Of a DNA stretch of 45,805 nucleotides, positions 15,281 to 23,152 are shown in pieces. The notes beneath the pieces were generated by a model. The model was not told the DNA's origin, did no database searches, and saw only the letters and a list, made by a program, of their open reading frames with translations. Location: contig NZ_AUGF01000023.1 of assembly GCF_000426885.1 (NCBI RefSeq), positions 1 through 45,805 on the forward strand. The letters are read 5' to 3'. The position numbers and the translations under genes are program-made. The stretch is from Moraxella caprae DSM 19149 (GTDB lineage: Bacteria > Pseudomonadota > Gammaproteobacteria > Pseudomonadales > Moraxellaceae). How positions within the stretch are numbered: position 1 is the first letter of the stretch; each line of letters begins with the position of its first letter.

Positions 15281-15529
15281 TTAAGGTAATTCAAGATAAC
15301 GACATTGTAAAGTGTGAGCGGTCATAAACAGTCGCATTTTTAGCAAGTGGTCGTCATTGTCTTGGTTGAGTTTGAATAAATCATCTTTAGCGGTCATAAT
15401 CGCCGTTGCCAGTTTTTCTTTGTCAAGCTCGCCATTTTTGATTAGGATTTGCAAGGCTTCATCAAGCAATAGCATTGGCAGAGAATACTGAGCATCGGTG
15501 TTGTCATCAATATGTATCATCATTGGCAT
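15281..15529 (-). CDS. Hypothetical early phage protein, 82 residues
   Basis: A good GGAG site precedes ATG 15529. The protein is acidic and helical (LPMLLLDEALQILIKNGELD), with no recognised domain. It is packed tightly between the membrane protein gene and the DUF3164 gene in the early operon. Confidence 0.6.
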   Translation of the reverse strand: MPMMIHIDDNTDAQYSLPMLLLDEALQILIKNGELDKEKLATAIMTAKDDLFKLNQDNDDHLLKMRLFMTAHTLQCRYLELP

Positions 15530-15538
15530 AATTCACTC

Positions 15539-15754
15539 CTAAAATATCAGCACAAACACCAAGCCAATCGCCAGTACAATCACGGTCAAGATAAGCAAGG
15601 CAATCCACGCAGACTGGCGGTCTTGGCGGTATTGCATACGCACGATGTCCATATCCATTTTTGCCAGTCGCTTCTTTTCGTGTTGTAGCCACAGGTATTC
15701 GGACACCGATAGGCTTGGGTGTTTGTCTTTGGATTTAGGGTTTTGAGTGTTCAT
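15539..15754 (-). CDS. Single-pass membrane protein of the early region
   Basis: The 71-residue protein has a charged N-terminal half and a C-terminal transmembrane helix (SAWIALLILTVIVLAIGLVF). AAGGAG lies 7 bp before ATG 15754, which decides the start. Similar small membrane proteins follow MuB in other transposable prophages. It could be a holin-like or kil-type protein; the sequence does not decide. Confidence 0.6.
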   Translation of the reverse strand: MNTQNPKSKDKHPSLSVSEYLWLQHEKKRLAKMDMDIVRMQYRQDRQSAWIALLILTVIVLAIGLVFVLIF

Positions 15755-15764
15755 TTTTTGCTCC

Positions 15765-16891
15765 TTAAATGCTTTTGATAATATCGCCATCTACCTTGTC
15801 AAAACCCAAATAAACGGTTTCGTTCATAGCGTGGGCGACTAGGTTATTGACCGCCAAAGGATAAAGCAGACTGTGTTCGTGCGTGCCAGCTTTGGTGCGA
15901 GATTTGACGGTCAGACGCTGACTTATCGCATCAAGGGCGGACTCATCTAAGATTTGTTTAATATCGCCTCCTGCTCGCTCAAATTTATGCTTTAAGTAAC
16001 CCGCCAATTTACCATCGGTCAAAGGCTCTAAGGTGGCAATCTCACAGCGTTGCACCACTTCACGCACGGTTGGGTTATTTTCAGCCAATTTGGTGGCAAG
16101 CTCGGTCTGTCCAATCAGCACAATGCCAAGCAAGCGGTCAAAACCTGCTTTTATTTTAGGTGCTTTAAGGTGGGAATGGGCAAGCCGTGAGCCTCCTCAA
16201 TGACAATCAAGTGGCGATTGCCCGCCTTGTGGCTTTCGGTTAGAGCCTTGTGGATTTGACGAAAGCGAGCCTCTGGGCTTCTTTTGGGTTTTTCGCTTGG
16301 AGCAACCGCCTCCAAGATACTTTCGGCAATGTGTACCGATTTTAAGGTTTTGCCCTTGATGTCATTATCCTCCATCGCCAGCACATACGGTTCAATAATA
16401 ACGGTAGGCTTGCCGTTCTTAAAAAGTCGGTCGTGCAAATCCTCATGCAGGGTAGATTTGCCTGCACCGCTCTCGCCAATGACCGCAAGAAACCCGCCAT
16501 TACTTGCCACATCATATAGGCGTTCACGGATATAGCGGACATCATCGGATTTAAAAATATCGTCTGATGAGCGGATTTCGTCATCAAAGGGGTCTTTGGC
16601 AAGCCCAAAATGACGGCGAGTTTGGGGGTTTAGGGTGGATTTTCTAAGTAGCATAAGTTCATCCTTATCTTGACTTATGGGAGTTTTTGGGTTTTGGCTT
16701 TGGGTCAAAATGCTTGGCACGCTGACCCCATTTTTAATAAAATGGTTGGCAAGATTTGCCTTAAATTGTTTGGTATTTTTGCTTGGAAACACACCGTGAA
16801 CCACAGCATTGACAAGAGCCGTTTTGCTAATACCCAACTCATTTGCCACGGTCTGATAAGATTTTCCAAGTTCGTTAAAGGCGGTTTTCAT
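15765..16891 (-). pseudogene. MuB-like transposition ATPase, disrupted by a small deletion
   Basis: The first part (16891-16151) has an N-terminal HTH (YQTVANELGISKTALVNAVV), Walker A GESGAGKS at residues 139-146 and Walker B LIVIEEAHGLP. It stops after TLKHLK. The second part (16133-15765, another frame) continues GIVLIGQTELATKLAEN, the sensor region of MuB/ExeA-type ATPases. About 13 nt coding the usual RFxEL-type residues seem to be missing between two TAAAA tracts near 16155, causing the shift. MuB delivers target DNA to MuA, so replicative transposition is probably impaired. Confidence 0.85.
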
Positions 16892-16900
16892 TCCTAATCC

Positions 16901-18685
16901 TTATGCAATTTTTAAAATCTGTTTAAAGGTAGACTCTTCGCACAGTTCACTAAACACTTCATCAAGACCGCTTGCGTGAATGCCATCAGGGTAGCGTTCT
17001 TGTAGTACCTTGACCGCCAAGCTCCAATCCGCCCCCAGTGCTTCTAAGCGTGGTTTTAGTTGCTTGGCGATGTCCACTTTGGATAGGACAGGCTCGGCAA
17101 TCGCTCGCTCATAACGGCTTTGCTCCACGCTCTGCACGCCTTTTTTGGGCATGTACAGCGTGTTATCATTGTCAAGTACCGTATCGTTGTGCTTATAGGG
17201 GTCAAGTTTGCCATCAAAGGGTAGAGCCTTGGCTTTGCGTTTGATTTGTGCTTGTTCAAGCGTATCTGTCCCCATAGCGATTTTTTGCAATTCTTTGGCG
17301 TGTGTTTGGGCTTTGGTGTCATTATGAGCCTTATAGCCTTGACCCACGATGATGGCATTTTCACGAAAGCCCATCTCATCAAAGACCACTTCTGGCACAG
17401 CCACCCAATTCTCGCCAACACCATCTGCGGTCGGTACACAGACCCTAGCACCGTCCACTTCCCACGGATTTTGGGCGACTAGGATTTTTTGTCCGACAAG
17501 TACAGGCAATGCTGAGACATCGTACACCTTGCCCTTGTAGCGAATTTCAAGCTCTGGGGTGACTTTGGCTTCTTTTAGCACAGACAAAGCAAGCGATTTG
17601 CAATACTCGGCAGGTGGAGCGATGATAAGCTCGTCCGACTTTATCTTTTGCCACGCTTTATAGCGAGTCATACCGTGGCGTGAGTGAATGGCTTGGCTAT
17701 TAAAATAGCGTAGCCACTTATCACACAAGGCATTTAGAGTATCAATGTCATTCACTTCCACAAACTTTAAGCCACTCTCAAAATGCGTCTCGACAATGTC
17801 GTTGGCTTTTTCCACTTGCCCTTTGGCTCGTGGGTTATTAGGCTTGTTGATTTGCACCATTACATCTAGGGCTTGGCATAAGGTCTTAAAAGCCGAGCTG
17901 GTGTTAGCCGAACCGGGGTCTAGCATAACCATCTTTGGTACGCCACGGATAGGGTCTTTGCCAATGTCGGCTTTGGGCGACATCATACGAATAAAAAAGT
18001 CGCACAAATTTGCCGAAGTTTCCCCACCAAAATAATAATGACAATAAATCACCCCGCTGGCGTGGTCTGTACCTGTGTATCGCCACACACGGTCATTGAT
18101 GATTTTGACGACATTGGCGGGCTTGTTTTTATAAAATTCGTCGTGACTTGCCACACGCAGTCCTGTATCTTTACCTGCTCGTGGCAAGTAGTACAAGACG
18201 CACAGACTGGGGTCAATTTGCCACAGATGATTGGGGTGTAGGCTTTTCATCGACACCACAGGGGCAGGCTCTAACAGTTGATCTGGGTGCAGATGATAGG
18301 CTTTTAGCCCACGCACAATCGCCCCTACCGACAATGCCGTTCCGTCTGTGTGGCACGCCTGTATCATACCGTTAGCACGAAGCATCGTTACCGCTCGCTC
18401 CACCGTCATAATACGTTTGCCATTTTTTCGCATACCCTCCATTACCACGCTACTGATGAGCTTGGCATCATCAAGGGTCAAAGTCATCTCGCCTTTATCA
18501 CTTCTTGCTTTGCGAGTAGGTTTGACCGCCACACTTTCTAGCTTGCGATACAGTGTTGAGACGCTCATACCCAGCTCGTCCGCTTTGGTTTGTAGGTAGC
18601 GTGATTTTTCGCCACGCCCTAGGTTTTGGGCGGTTTTGGCGATTTCGCTTAGGCGTTCTATCAAGGCTGGATTGTCGGTTGCCAT
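16901..18685 (-). CDS. MuA-like DDE transposase
   Basis: The 594-residue protein has an N-terminal HTH region (ELGMSVSTLYRKLES, about 37-51) and an RNase H-like catalytic core with D158 (LWQIDPS), D256 (VMLDPGSANTS) and E292 (RAKGQVEKAN), the D,D-35-E spacing of Mu transposases. A C-terminal region for MuB/ClpX contacts follows. Start 18685 (MATDNPAL) has an AAGGGT site 8 bp upstream and is preferred over a TTG 30 nt earlier. It carries out strand transfer for integration and replication. The frame is intact, unlike MuB. Confidence 0.92.
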   Translation of the reverse strand: MATDNPALIERLSEIAKTAQNLGRGEKSRYLQTKADELGMSVSTLYRKLESVAVKPTRKARSDKGEMTLTLDDAKLISSVVMEGMRKNGKRIMTVERAVTMLRANGMIQACHTDGTALSVGAIVRGLKAYHLHPDQLLEPAPVVSMKSLHPNHLWQIDPSLCVLYYLPRAGKDTGLRVASHDEFYKNKPANVVKIINDRVWRYTGTDHASGVIYCHYYFGGETSANLCDFFIRMMSPKADIGKDPIRGVPKMVMLDPGSANTSSAFKTLCQALDVMVQINKPNNPRAKGQVEKANDIVETHFESGLKFVEVNDIDTLNALCDKWLRYFNSQAIHSRHGMTRYKAWQKIKSDELIIAPPAEYCKSLALSVLKEAKVTPELEIRYKGKVYDVSALPVLVGQKILVAQNPWEVDGARVCVPTADGVGENWVAVPEVVFDEMGFRENAIIVGQGYKAHNDTKAQTHAKELQKIAMGTDTLEQAQIKRKAKALPFDGKLDPYKHNDTVLDNDNTLYMPKKGVQSVEQSRYERAIAEPVLSKVDIAKQLKPRLEALGADWSLAVKVLQERYPDGIHASGLDEVFSELCEESTFKQILKIA

Positions 18686-18715
18686 TGTTTTGACCCTTAT
18701 TGTTATCTTTGCCAA

Positions 18716-19618
18716 TCACCCATCATCTTCATCAAAAGGCAATGGCATACCCCGCTCATGGACATCTGTTTCACTCGTCTCATCGGTTAGCCAGCTTGGT
18801 ACTTCATCGGTTGGTGTGTCCGTTGGTAGCAGGTATTGCCCACGCAGGATTTCACAGTCTAGGATGAGCTGATTGATAGCCCCCACCATCAAGGCGGTAT
18901 GGTCGCTTCCGTGTGCTTCTTTGTGAGCCATAAACCCATCAAAGATGTCTTTTAACTTACTAATCTCGGAGCGAGCGGAAACTTCTGTACTTGCCAGTTG
19001 TGCCGATAATTCACGAGCGACATCCGCAGGTTTGGGCTGTTTGTTTTTATTTTTGGCGAGTTTTTCGGCAAGCTCATCAATCTTGGCATTTTTCTCGCTC
19101 ATCACCTTGTCTTTGGCTTTGCTGTCCTCACGAGCTTCACGGAGGGCTAGGCGTAGCTCCTTGATGGTCATTCTATCCACATCGTCCAGCGTATTGCCGT
19201 TAATATCGCCACCTTCAGCAAGCTCCACTAGGGTGTCATCATCTTCCACCAAAAGCTCCAACAGCTTAGATTTGCCAAGTGTGATAAGTTTGGGCTGGGC
19301 TTTTTGCATTTGTGGGGTGGCAAAGCGTTTGGTTGCTGACATCAGTCTTCTTGCTTCACGCTCTTTTACGCCAAGCTCCTGTTCAGCAATCTCCATAAAA
19401 CGACCGTGTTCGGTATGTTCTTTTAGGACAATTAACGCCTTGCCAAGCTCAAACATACCCTCTAAGGTTTTGACAACCGCTTGACGACCTCGTTCAATCC
19501 AAGTGGCTTCGTTATACACCTCGCCATTGCCCCATTGCTCCATCACCTGCATACTGTGCAGGGCTTGTTGGTTGATGACATCAGCGGTGATGACTTCTAC
19601 GCTTGTGGCTTCACTCAT
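18716..19618 (-). CDS. DUF3102-like early phage protein
   Basis: The 300-residue protein reads EGMFELGKALIVLKEHTEHG, then EIAEQELGVKEREARRLMSA, a pattern shared with DUF3102/ParB-like HTH proteins. A long coiled coil follows (about 165-205: DSKAKDKVMSEKNAKIDELA) and then an acidic end. It lies directly upstream of the transposase, as in several Neisseria/Haemophilus Mu-like prophages. AAAGG lies about 10 bp before ATG 19618. The second inversion breakpoint is only about 40 bp upstream. Confidence 0.7.
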   Translation of the reverse strand: MSEATSVEVITADVINQQALHSMQVMEQWGNGEVYNEATWIERGRQAVVKTLEGMFELGKALIVLKEHTEHGRFMEIAEQELGVKEREARRLMSATKRFATPQMQKAQPKLITLGKSKLLELLVEDDDTLVELAEGGDINGNTLDDVDRMTIKELRLALREAREDSKAKDKVMSEKNAKIDELAEKLAKNKNKQPKPADVARELSAQLASTEVSARSEISKLKDIFDGFMAHKEAHGSDHTALMVGAINQLILDCEILRGQYLLPTDTPTDEVPSWLTDETSETDVHERGMPLPFDEDDG

Positions 19619-19651
19619 TTTTTAATACCTTTTGTTGATGTTATTTTTCTT

Positions 19652-19675
19652 AAAACGGACGATGTCGTCCGTTTT
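19652..19675. repeat. Palindrome at inversion junction 2
   Basis: AAAACGGACGA and TCGTCCGTTTT are perfect 11-nt inverted arms separated by TG (19663-19664). It lies exactly where early-region DNA meets the 3' part of gpD. The size and 2-bp centre recall serine-recombinase sites, but no matching site is visible at the other junction (about 955). Confidence 0.6.
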
Positions 19676-20399
19676 GCCTAATAGCAAAGTCTATAAAGAC
19701 ACCACGCTTGCCGACATTGTCCGCACGGTGGCAAAACGCCTAAATCTGTCTCTAACAGGGCAAATTCGTGAGATTAAAATCACCACCGTAACCCAGTATC
19801 AAGAGCGAGATGTGGAGTTTTTGACCCGCCTTGGCAAAACTTATGGGCATAGCTTTAAGATTGTGGATAAGACTTTGGTTTTTTATGACAATGAGAAACT
19901 TGGCGAAAATGAAGCGGTGGCGGTACTGGACAAAACATCGGTCATTGATGTGCGTTTTCGTGATGTCATCAAAGACACACCAAGTGAAGTACAGGTTTCC
20001 ACCTACAACACTCAAAAGAAAGAAACCATTACCAAAACCGCCAAGCCCAAACCCAAAAGAAAAGGGGCAAAACCTACCACCACCGACACCCTAAAAATCA
20101 CCGCCCCCAACAATGCCACAGACGGCGAAGCACAAGCAATGGCAAATGCCCACGCCCAAAACCAAGCTGATGAACAAATAGCAGGGGAAATTGAGCTTGT
20201 CGGCAATGCTATGCTGGTGGCGGGTCAGACTTTGCTTGTGAATGATTTTGGTAAATTTAGTGGCAAATATTTGGTGAAACAAGCTCGCCGCACCCTAAGC
20301 AATCAAGGATTTTTAACCACGATTGAGATTAAAATGCTTGAATACATTGACCCAAAAGATAACGAAACGCAGGAAAATACCAATGAATTACGCCCATAA
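19676..20399 (+). pseudogene. gpD (P2 GpD-like baseplate hub), 3' fragment
   Basis: This frame continues gpD from NSKVYKDTTLADIVRTVAKR, through VTQYQERDVEFLTRLGKTYG, to the C-terminal GTFRRGLRA-like end KYLVKQARRTLSNQGFLTTI. These are late-control gene D motifs. The N-terminal third lies inverted at 955-1300. An ATG at 19632 could start a short product but lacks a clear ribosome site and would include junction sequence. The stop overlaps gpV, so V remains linked to this fragment. Confidence 0.85.
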
Positions 20400-20928
20400 C
20401 AACCTATCCGCCACGCTCCAATTTGGCGAAGTCAGTGAAATTAACCCAAAGACACACAAAGTAAAAGTAACTTTCAATGCTTTGGACGGCATGACAAGCG
20501 ACTGGCTCCCTGTCACCACAATGGGAGCAGGTGACAATCAATTCTACGCCTTGCCCGATGTGGGGGCAACCGCTGTGTGCTTGATGAATGCGAGTGGCGA
20601 TGGCGGTGTGGTCTTAGGTGTGATTTATAACGACAAAGATACCACACCAACCGATAATGGTGAGCTGTGGATTAAAAAATTCACAAACGGCACAACCATC
20701 AGTCATAATCGCCAAAACGGACAAATCGTCATAGAAACAAGTGGCGATGTGTTAATAAAATCCGCCAACCAAGTAAAACTAGATACGCCTGTTACTGAAT
20801 GCACAGGCGATATGAATGTTGCAGGCACAGTTAGAGCGGGCAATGATGTAGTCGCAAGTGGCACAAGCCTTAAAAAATATACGCACAGCGGTGTCGCTGG
20901 TGGCAATAGCCGAACAGGTACGCCTTAG
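20383..20928 (+). CDS. Baseplate spike/assembly protein V (P2 GpV/Mu gp45-like)
   Basis: The 181-residue protein has the OB-fold start of the V family (LQFGEVSEINPKTHKVKVTF, then SDWLPVTTMGAGDNQFYALP and GATAVCLMNASGDGGVVLGV) and a C-terminal beta-helix repeat region. AGGA precedes ATG 20383, which overlaps the end of gpD. It forms the membrane-piercing spike. With gpD cut from its promoter by the inversion, its transcription in the present arrangement is uncertain. Confidence 0.88.
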   Translation: MNYAHNNLSATLQFGEVSEINPKTHKVKVTFNALDGMTSDWLPVTTMGAGDNQFYALPDVGATAVCLMNASGDGGVVLGVIYNDKDTTPTDNGELWIKKFTNGTTISHNRQNGQIVIETSGDVLIKSANQVKLDTPVTECTGDMNVAGTVRAGNDVVASGTSLKKYTHSGVAGGNSRTGTP

Positions 20929-20934
20929 ATTTTT

Positions 20935-20978
20935 CTTAAAACTCTTTAAAAGACCCAACTACCCAAAACCCCTACAAT
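20935..20978 (+). promoter_or_regulatory. Late promoter 3 (Mor/C-type box plus -10), drives W-J-I and fibre genes
   Basis: CTTAAAAC, one variable base, then CTTTAAAAGACC (20935-20955) is followed 16 bp later by TACAAT (20973-20978). It differs from late promoter 1 only at the variable base within the 21-bp box. Predicted start is at about 20985, ahead of gpW. Confidence 0.8.
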
Positions 20979-21009
20979 ACACCTAAATCACTTTGGGTGT
21001 ATTTTTTTG
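20979..21009 (+). terminator. Terminator overlapping the start site of late promoter 3
   Basis: ACACCTAAA (20979-20987) pairs with TTTGGGTGT (20992-21000), with one G-T pair, and is followed by ATTTTTTT. It would end transcripts coming from gpV. RNA started at about 20985 lacks most of the 5' arm and should escape. Confidence 0.65.
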
Positions 21010-21018
21010 TAGGTCAAA

Positions 21019-21369
21019 ATGACAACCACCAACCACCGCCATTGGCAACTCGCACACGACAGCACGGCAATGACTGACATTGACGACATTCATCGCTGTA
21101 TTGAGATTATTTTGACCACAAAAAAAGGCTCTGATGTCCTTCGCCCAACCTTTGGCTCGGCTCATTTGGACTATTTGGACGCACCGACTGACATTTTAAT
21201 CCCCAATGTGGTGCGTGAAATTCATTTGGCAATCCAAACTTGGGAAAAGCGAGCGGTCATCAAAGACATTTATTTTATGGGGCAAGCATCGCATTTGACG
21301 ATGATGATTGATTGGCAAGTGGCGGACAGTGTCAAAGGCGAGATTTATAAAAGCGAATTTATACTTTAA
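21019..21369 (+). CDS. Baseplate wedge protein W (GPW/gp25 family)
   Basis: The 116-residue protein has the GPW/gp25 pattern: DIHRCIEIILTTKKGSDVLR then PTFGSAHLDYLDAP and IQTWEKRAVI. It joins the baseplate wedge to the sheath. It is the first gene after late promoter 3 and is followed by J and I, the standard order. Confidence 0.9.
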   Translation: MTTTNHRHWQLAHDSTAMTDIDDIHRCIEIILTTKKGSDVLRPTFGSAHLDYLDAPTDILIPNVVREIHLAIQTWEKRAVIKDIYFMGQASHLTMMIDWQVADSVKGEIYKSEFIL

Positions 21370-21393
21370 AACATAAGAGCATAGGGGCAAGGC

Positions 21394-22533
21394 GTGGCAT
21401 TACCAAAACGAGAAAATCTTAAAATCGTGGACGATGACATTGGCACAATTTTAAGCCAGACAATCAAAGACTACGAAAACCGAGCAGGCAAAGTACTACA
21501 ACCTGCTCATATTGAACGCCTGCTCATCAACACCTTTGCCTATCGTGAACTGTTGCTTAGAAAACAGCTTAACGAAGCCTATCGCCAACAGCACATTCCT
21601 TACGCAACAGGGCTAATGCTTGATGTCGCTGGGGCGGATTTTGGTACGCATCGCCTGTCTGCACAGCCTGCGGATACCGTCTTAGAATTTAGTGTAAAGC
21701 CTGATGAGATTGGCAATTTAACCATTCAAATTGGCAAAGGTACACAAGTTTTGGCGGGCAATGTTGCTTTTGCTACCACAGAGAGCGGACAGCTGACTCA
21801 AAACCGCCCAAGTATCCGTCTCAATGCTATCTGCACCCAAACAGGTACGCTGGGCAATGGCTATGCGGTGGGGCAAATCAGCACGCTGGCAACTCGCCCA
21901 CACCCCACCATCACAGTGTCCGCCAAAAATACCACCATTAGCCAAAATGGGGCGGATATGGAAAATGACGACAGCTATCGTGAACGGATTATGCTTGCTT
22001 TTGAGCGGTTTAGTAATGCAGGCTCAAAGGGGGCGTACGCCTACTTTGCTCGCTCTGTTAGCCAAGAGATTATTGATGTCTATGTGGGCAATGCCAAAGA
22101 CCGCCAAGGAGAGCCGATTGGTGGCACGGTGGCGGTGCATTTGCTGGGCAAATCTATGCCCATCTCGGATAACTTAATTCGTGAGGTCGCCAAAGCCCTA
22201 AATGATGAAAAAGTACGCCCCCTGTGCGATACAGTAACGGTCAATAGTGCCAAAGTGGTTAATTTTACCCTAAATGCTGAGCTGACCGCCTTTACAGGGG
22301 CAAATGTTGATGAAGTCTTAGCAAATGCCAAAAGTGCTTTTAATGCCTATAAGCAGGAAGTAGAAAGCAAATTGGGGCAAGATGTCGTTCCCCTAAACAT
22401 CGCCAAAACTTTGCAAGTGGCGGGCGTTTATGATGTTAAGCTGATTAGCCCTACCTTGACAGCCATTGCCCCTGACATGGTTGCTATTTGCAATCACATC
22501 AATATCCGCATTGTGGGGCAAACCGATGGCTGA
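21394..22533 (+). CDS. Baseplate protein J (P2 GpJ/Mu gp47-like)
   Basis: The 379-residue protein begins at GTG 21394, with AGGGG 6 bp upstream. Its motifs include YATGLMLDVAGADFGTHRLS and DDSYRERIMLAFERFSNAGS, typical of baseplate J-like wedge proteins. Its stop overlaps the start of gpI by 8 nt. Confidence 0.9.
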   Translation: MALPKRENLKIVDDDIGTILSQTIKDYENRAGKVLQPAHIERLLINTFAYRELLLRKQLNEAYRQQHIPYATGLMLDVAGADFGTHRLSAQPADTVLEFSVKPDEIGNLTIQIGKGTQVLAGNVAFATTESGQLTQNRPSIRLNAICTQTGTLGNGYAVGQISTLATRPHPTITVSAKNTTISQNGADMENDDSYRERIMLAFERFSNAGSKGAYAYFARSVSQEIIDVYVGNAKDRQGEPIGGTVAVHLLGKSMPISDNLIREVAKALNDEKVRPLCDTVTVNSAKVVNFTLNAELTAFTGANVDEVLANAKSAFNAYKQEVESKLGQDVVPLNIAKTLQVAGVYDVKLISPTLTAIAPDMVAICNHINIRIVGQTDG

Positions 22534-23125
22534 TACCTTAACTGACAATTCGCTCATCTATGCCGATGTCATCGCCAAAGAGCAAACCTTTACCGCTTTG
22601 GCGGATTTGGGGCTTGCCCTTGATGAGTTGCCGATAGATAAGCTCTTAATTCGTCTGATTGACCTTGTGGACAGCTCACATTTGCCGATTTTGGCAGACA
22701 GTATGAGCGTGGTGGGGGTAGATGGCTATTGGCTTGCCGAGAGCGATGAAGCAAGGCGAAATCTCATCAAAGGGGCGTATGACCTGCACCGTTATAAAGG
22801 CACGCCGTGGGCAGTCAAGGAGATTGTCAGACGACTTGGCTTTGGCAATGCCACGCTTGAAGAGGGCTTTGGTGGCAAACGACATAATGGCGAAATCACA
22901 AGGCGAGATGGTGTCTATAACTATGGGCATTCTGACCGCTGGGCGTATTACCGCATTATCATTCACGAACCTATTACCCTTGAACAGGCGAACCTGCTTA
23001 GAAAGACTTTGTCCGCCTTTGCTCCTGCTCGCTGTATCTTGTCCGCTCTTGATTTTACACAGGCAAGCATTCGGCATAATGGCAAAATCATCCGAGATGG
23101 CAGATATACTCGTGGCACAGCTTAA
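22526..23125 (+). CDS. Tail protein I (P2 GpI-like)
   Basis: The 199-residue protein (LLIRLIDLVDSSHLPILADS, then NLIKGAYDLHRYKGTPWAVK and IVRRLGFG) fits the P2 GpI family, which links the baseplate wedge to tail fibres. It overlaps J and precedes the fibre gene by 27 bp. Confidence 0.88.
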   Translation: MADTLTDNSLIYADVIAKEQTFTALADLGLALDELPIDKLLIRLIDLVDSSHLPILADSMSVVGVDGYWLAESDEARRNLIKGAYDLHRYKGTPWAVKEIVRRLGFGNATLEEGFGGKRHNGEITRRDGVYNYGHSDRWAYYRIIIHEPITLEQANLLRKTLSAFAPARCILSALDFTQASIRHNGKIIRDGRYTRGTA

Positions 23126-23152
23126 ACGACTTTAATTTGTAAGGAAAAGATT

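Noticed and set aside
15507-15692. 61-codon - strand frame with several cysteines overlapping the early membrane protein gene
   Set aside because: It lies in another frame of a gene with a strong ribosome site and a clear transmembrane helix; no independent start signal was seen.
19646-19657. 12-nt match of the solitary-repeat pseudo-spacer (CGTTTTAAGAAA) to this site as a Cas12a target
   Set aside because: The match starts at spacer position 4, so the PAM-proximal bases do not pair and no TTTV lies at the right place. It is better explained by the shared late-promoter half-box.
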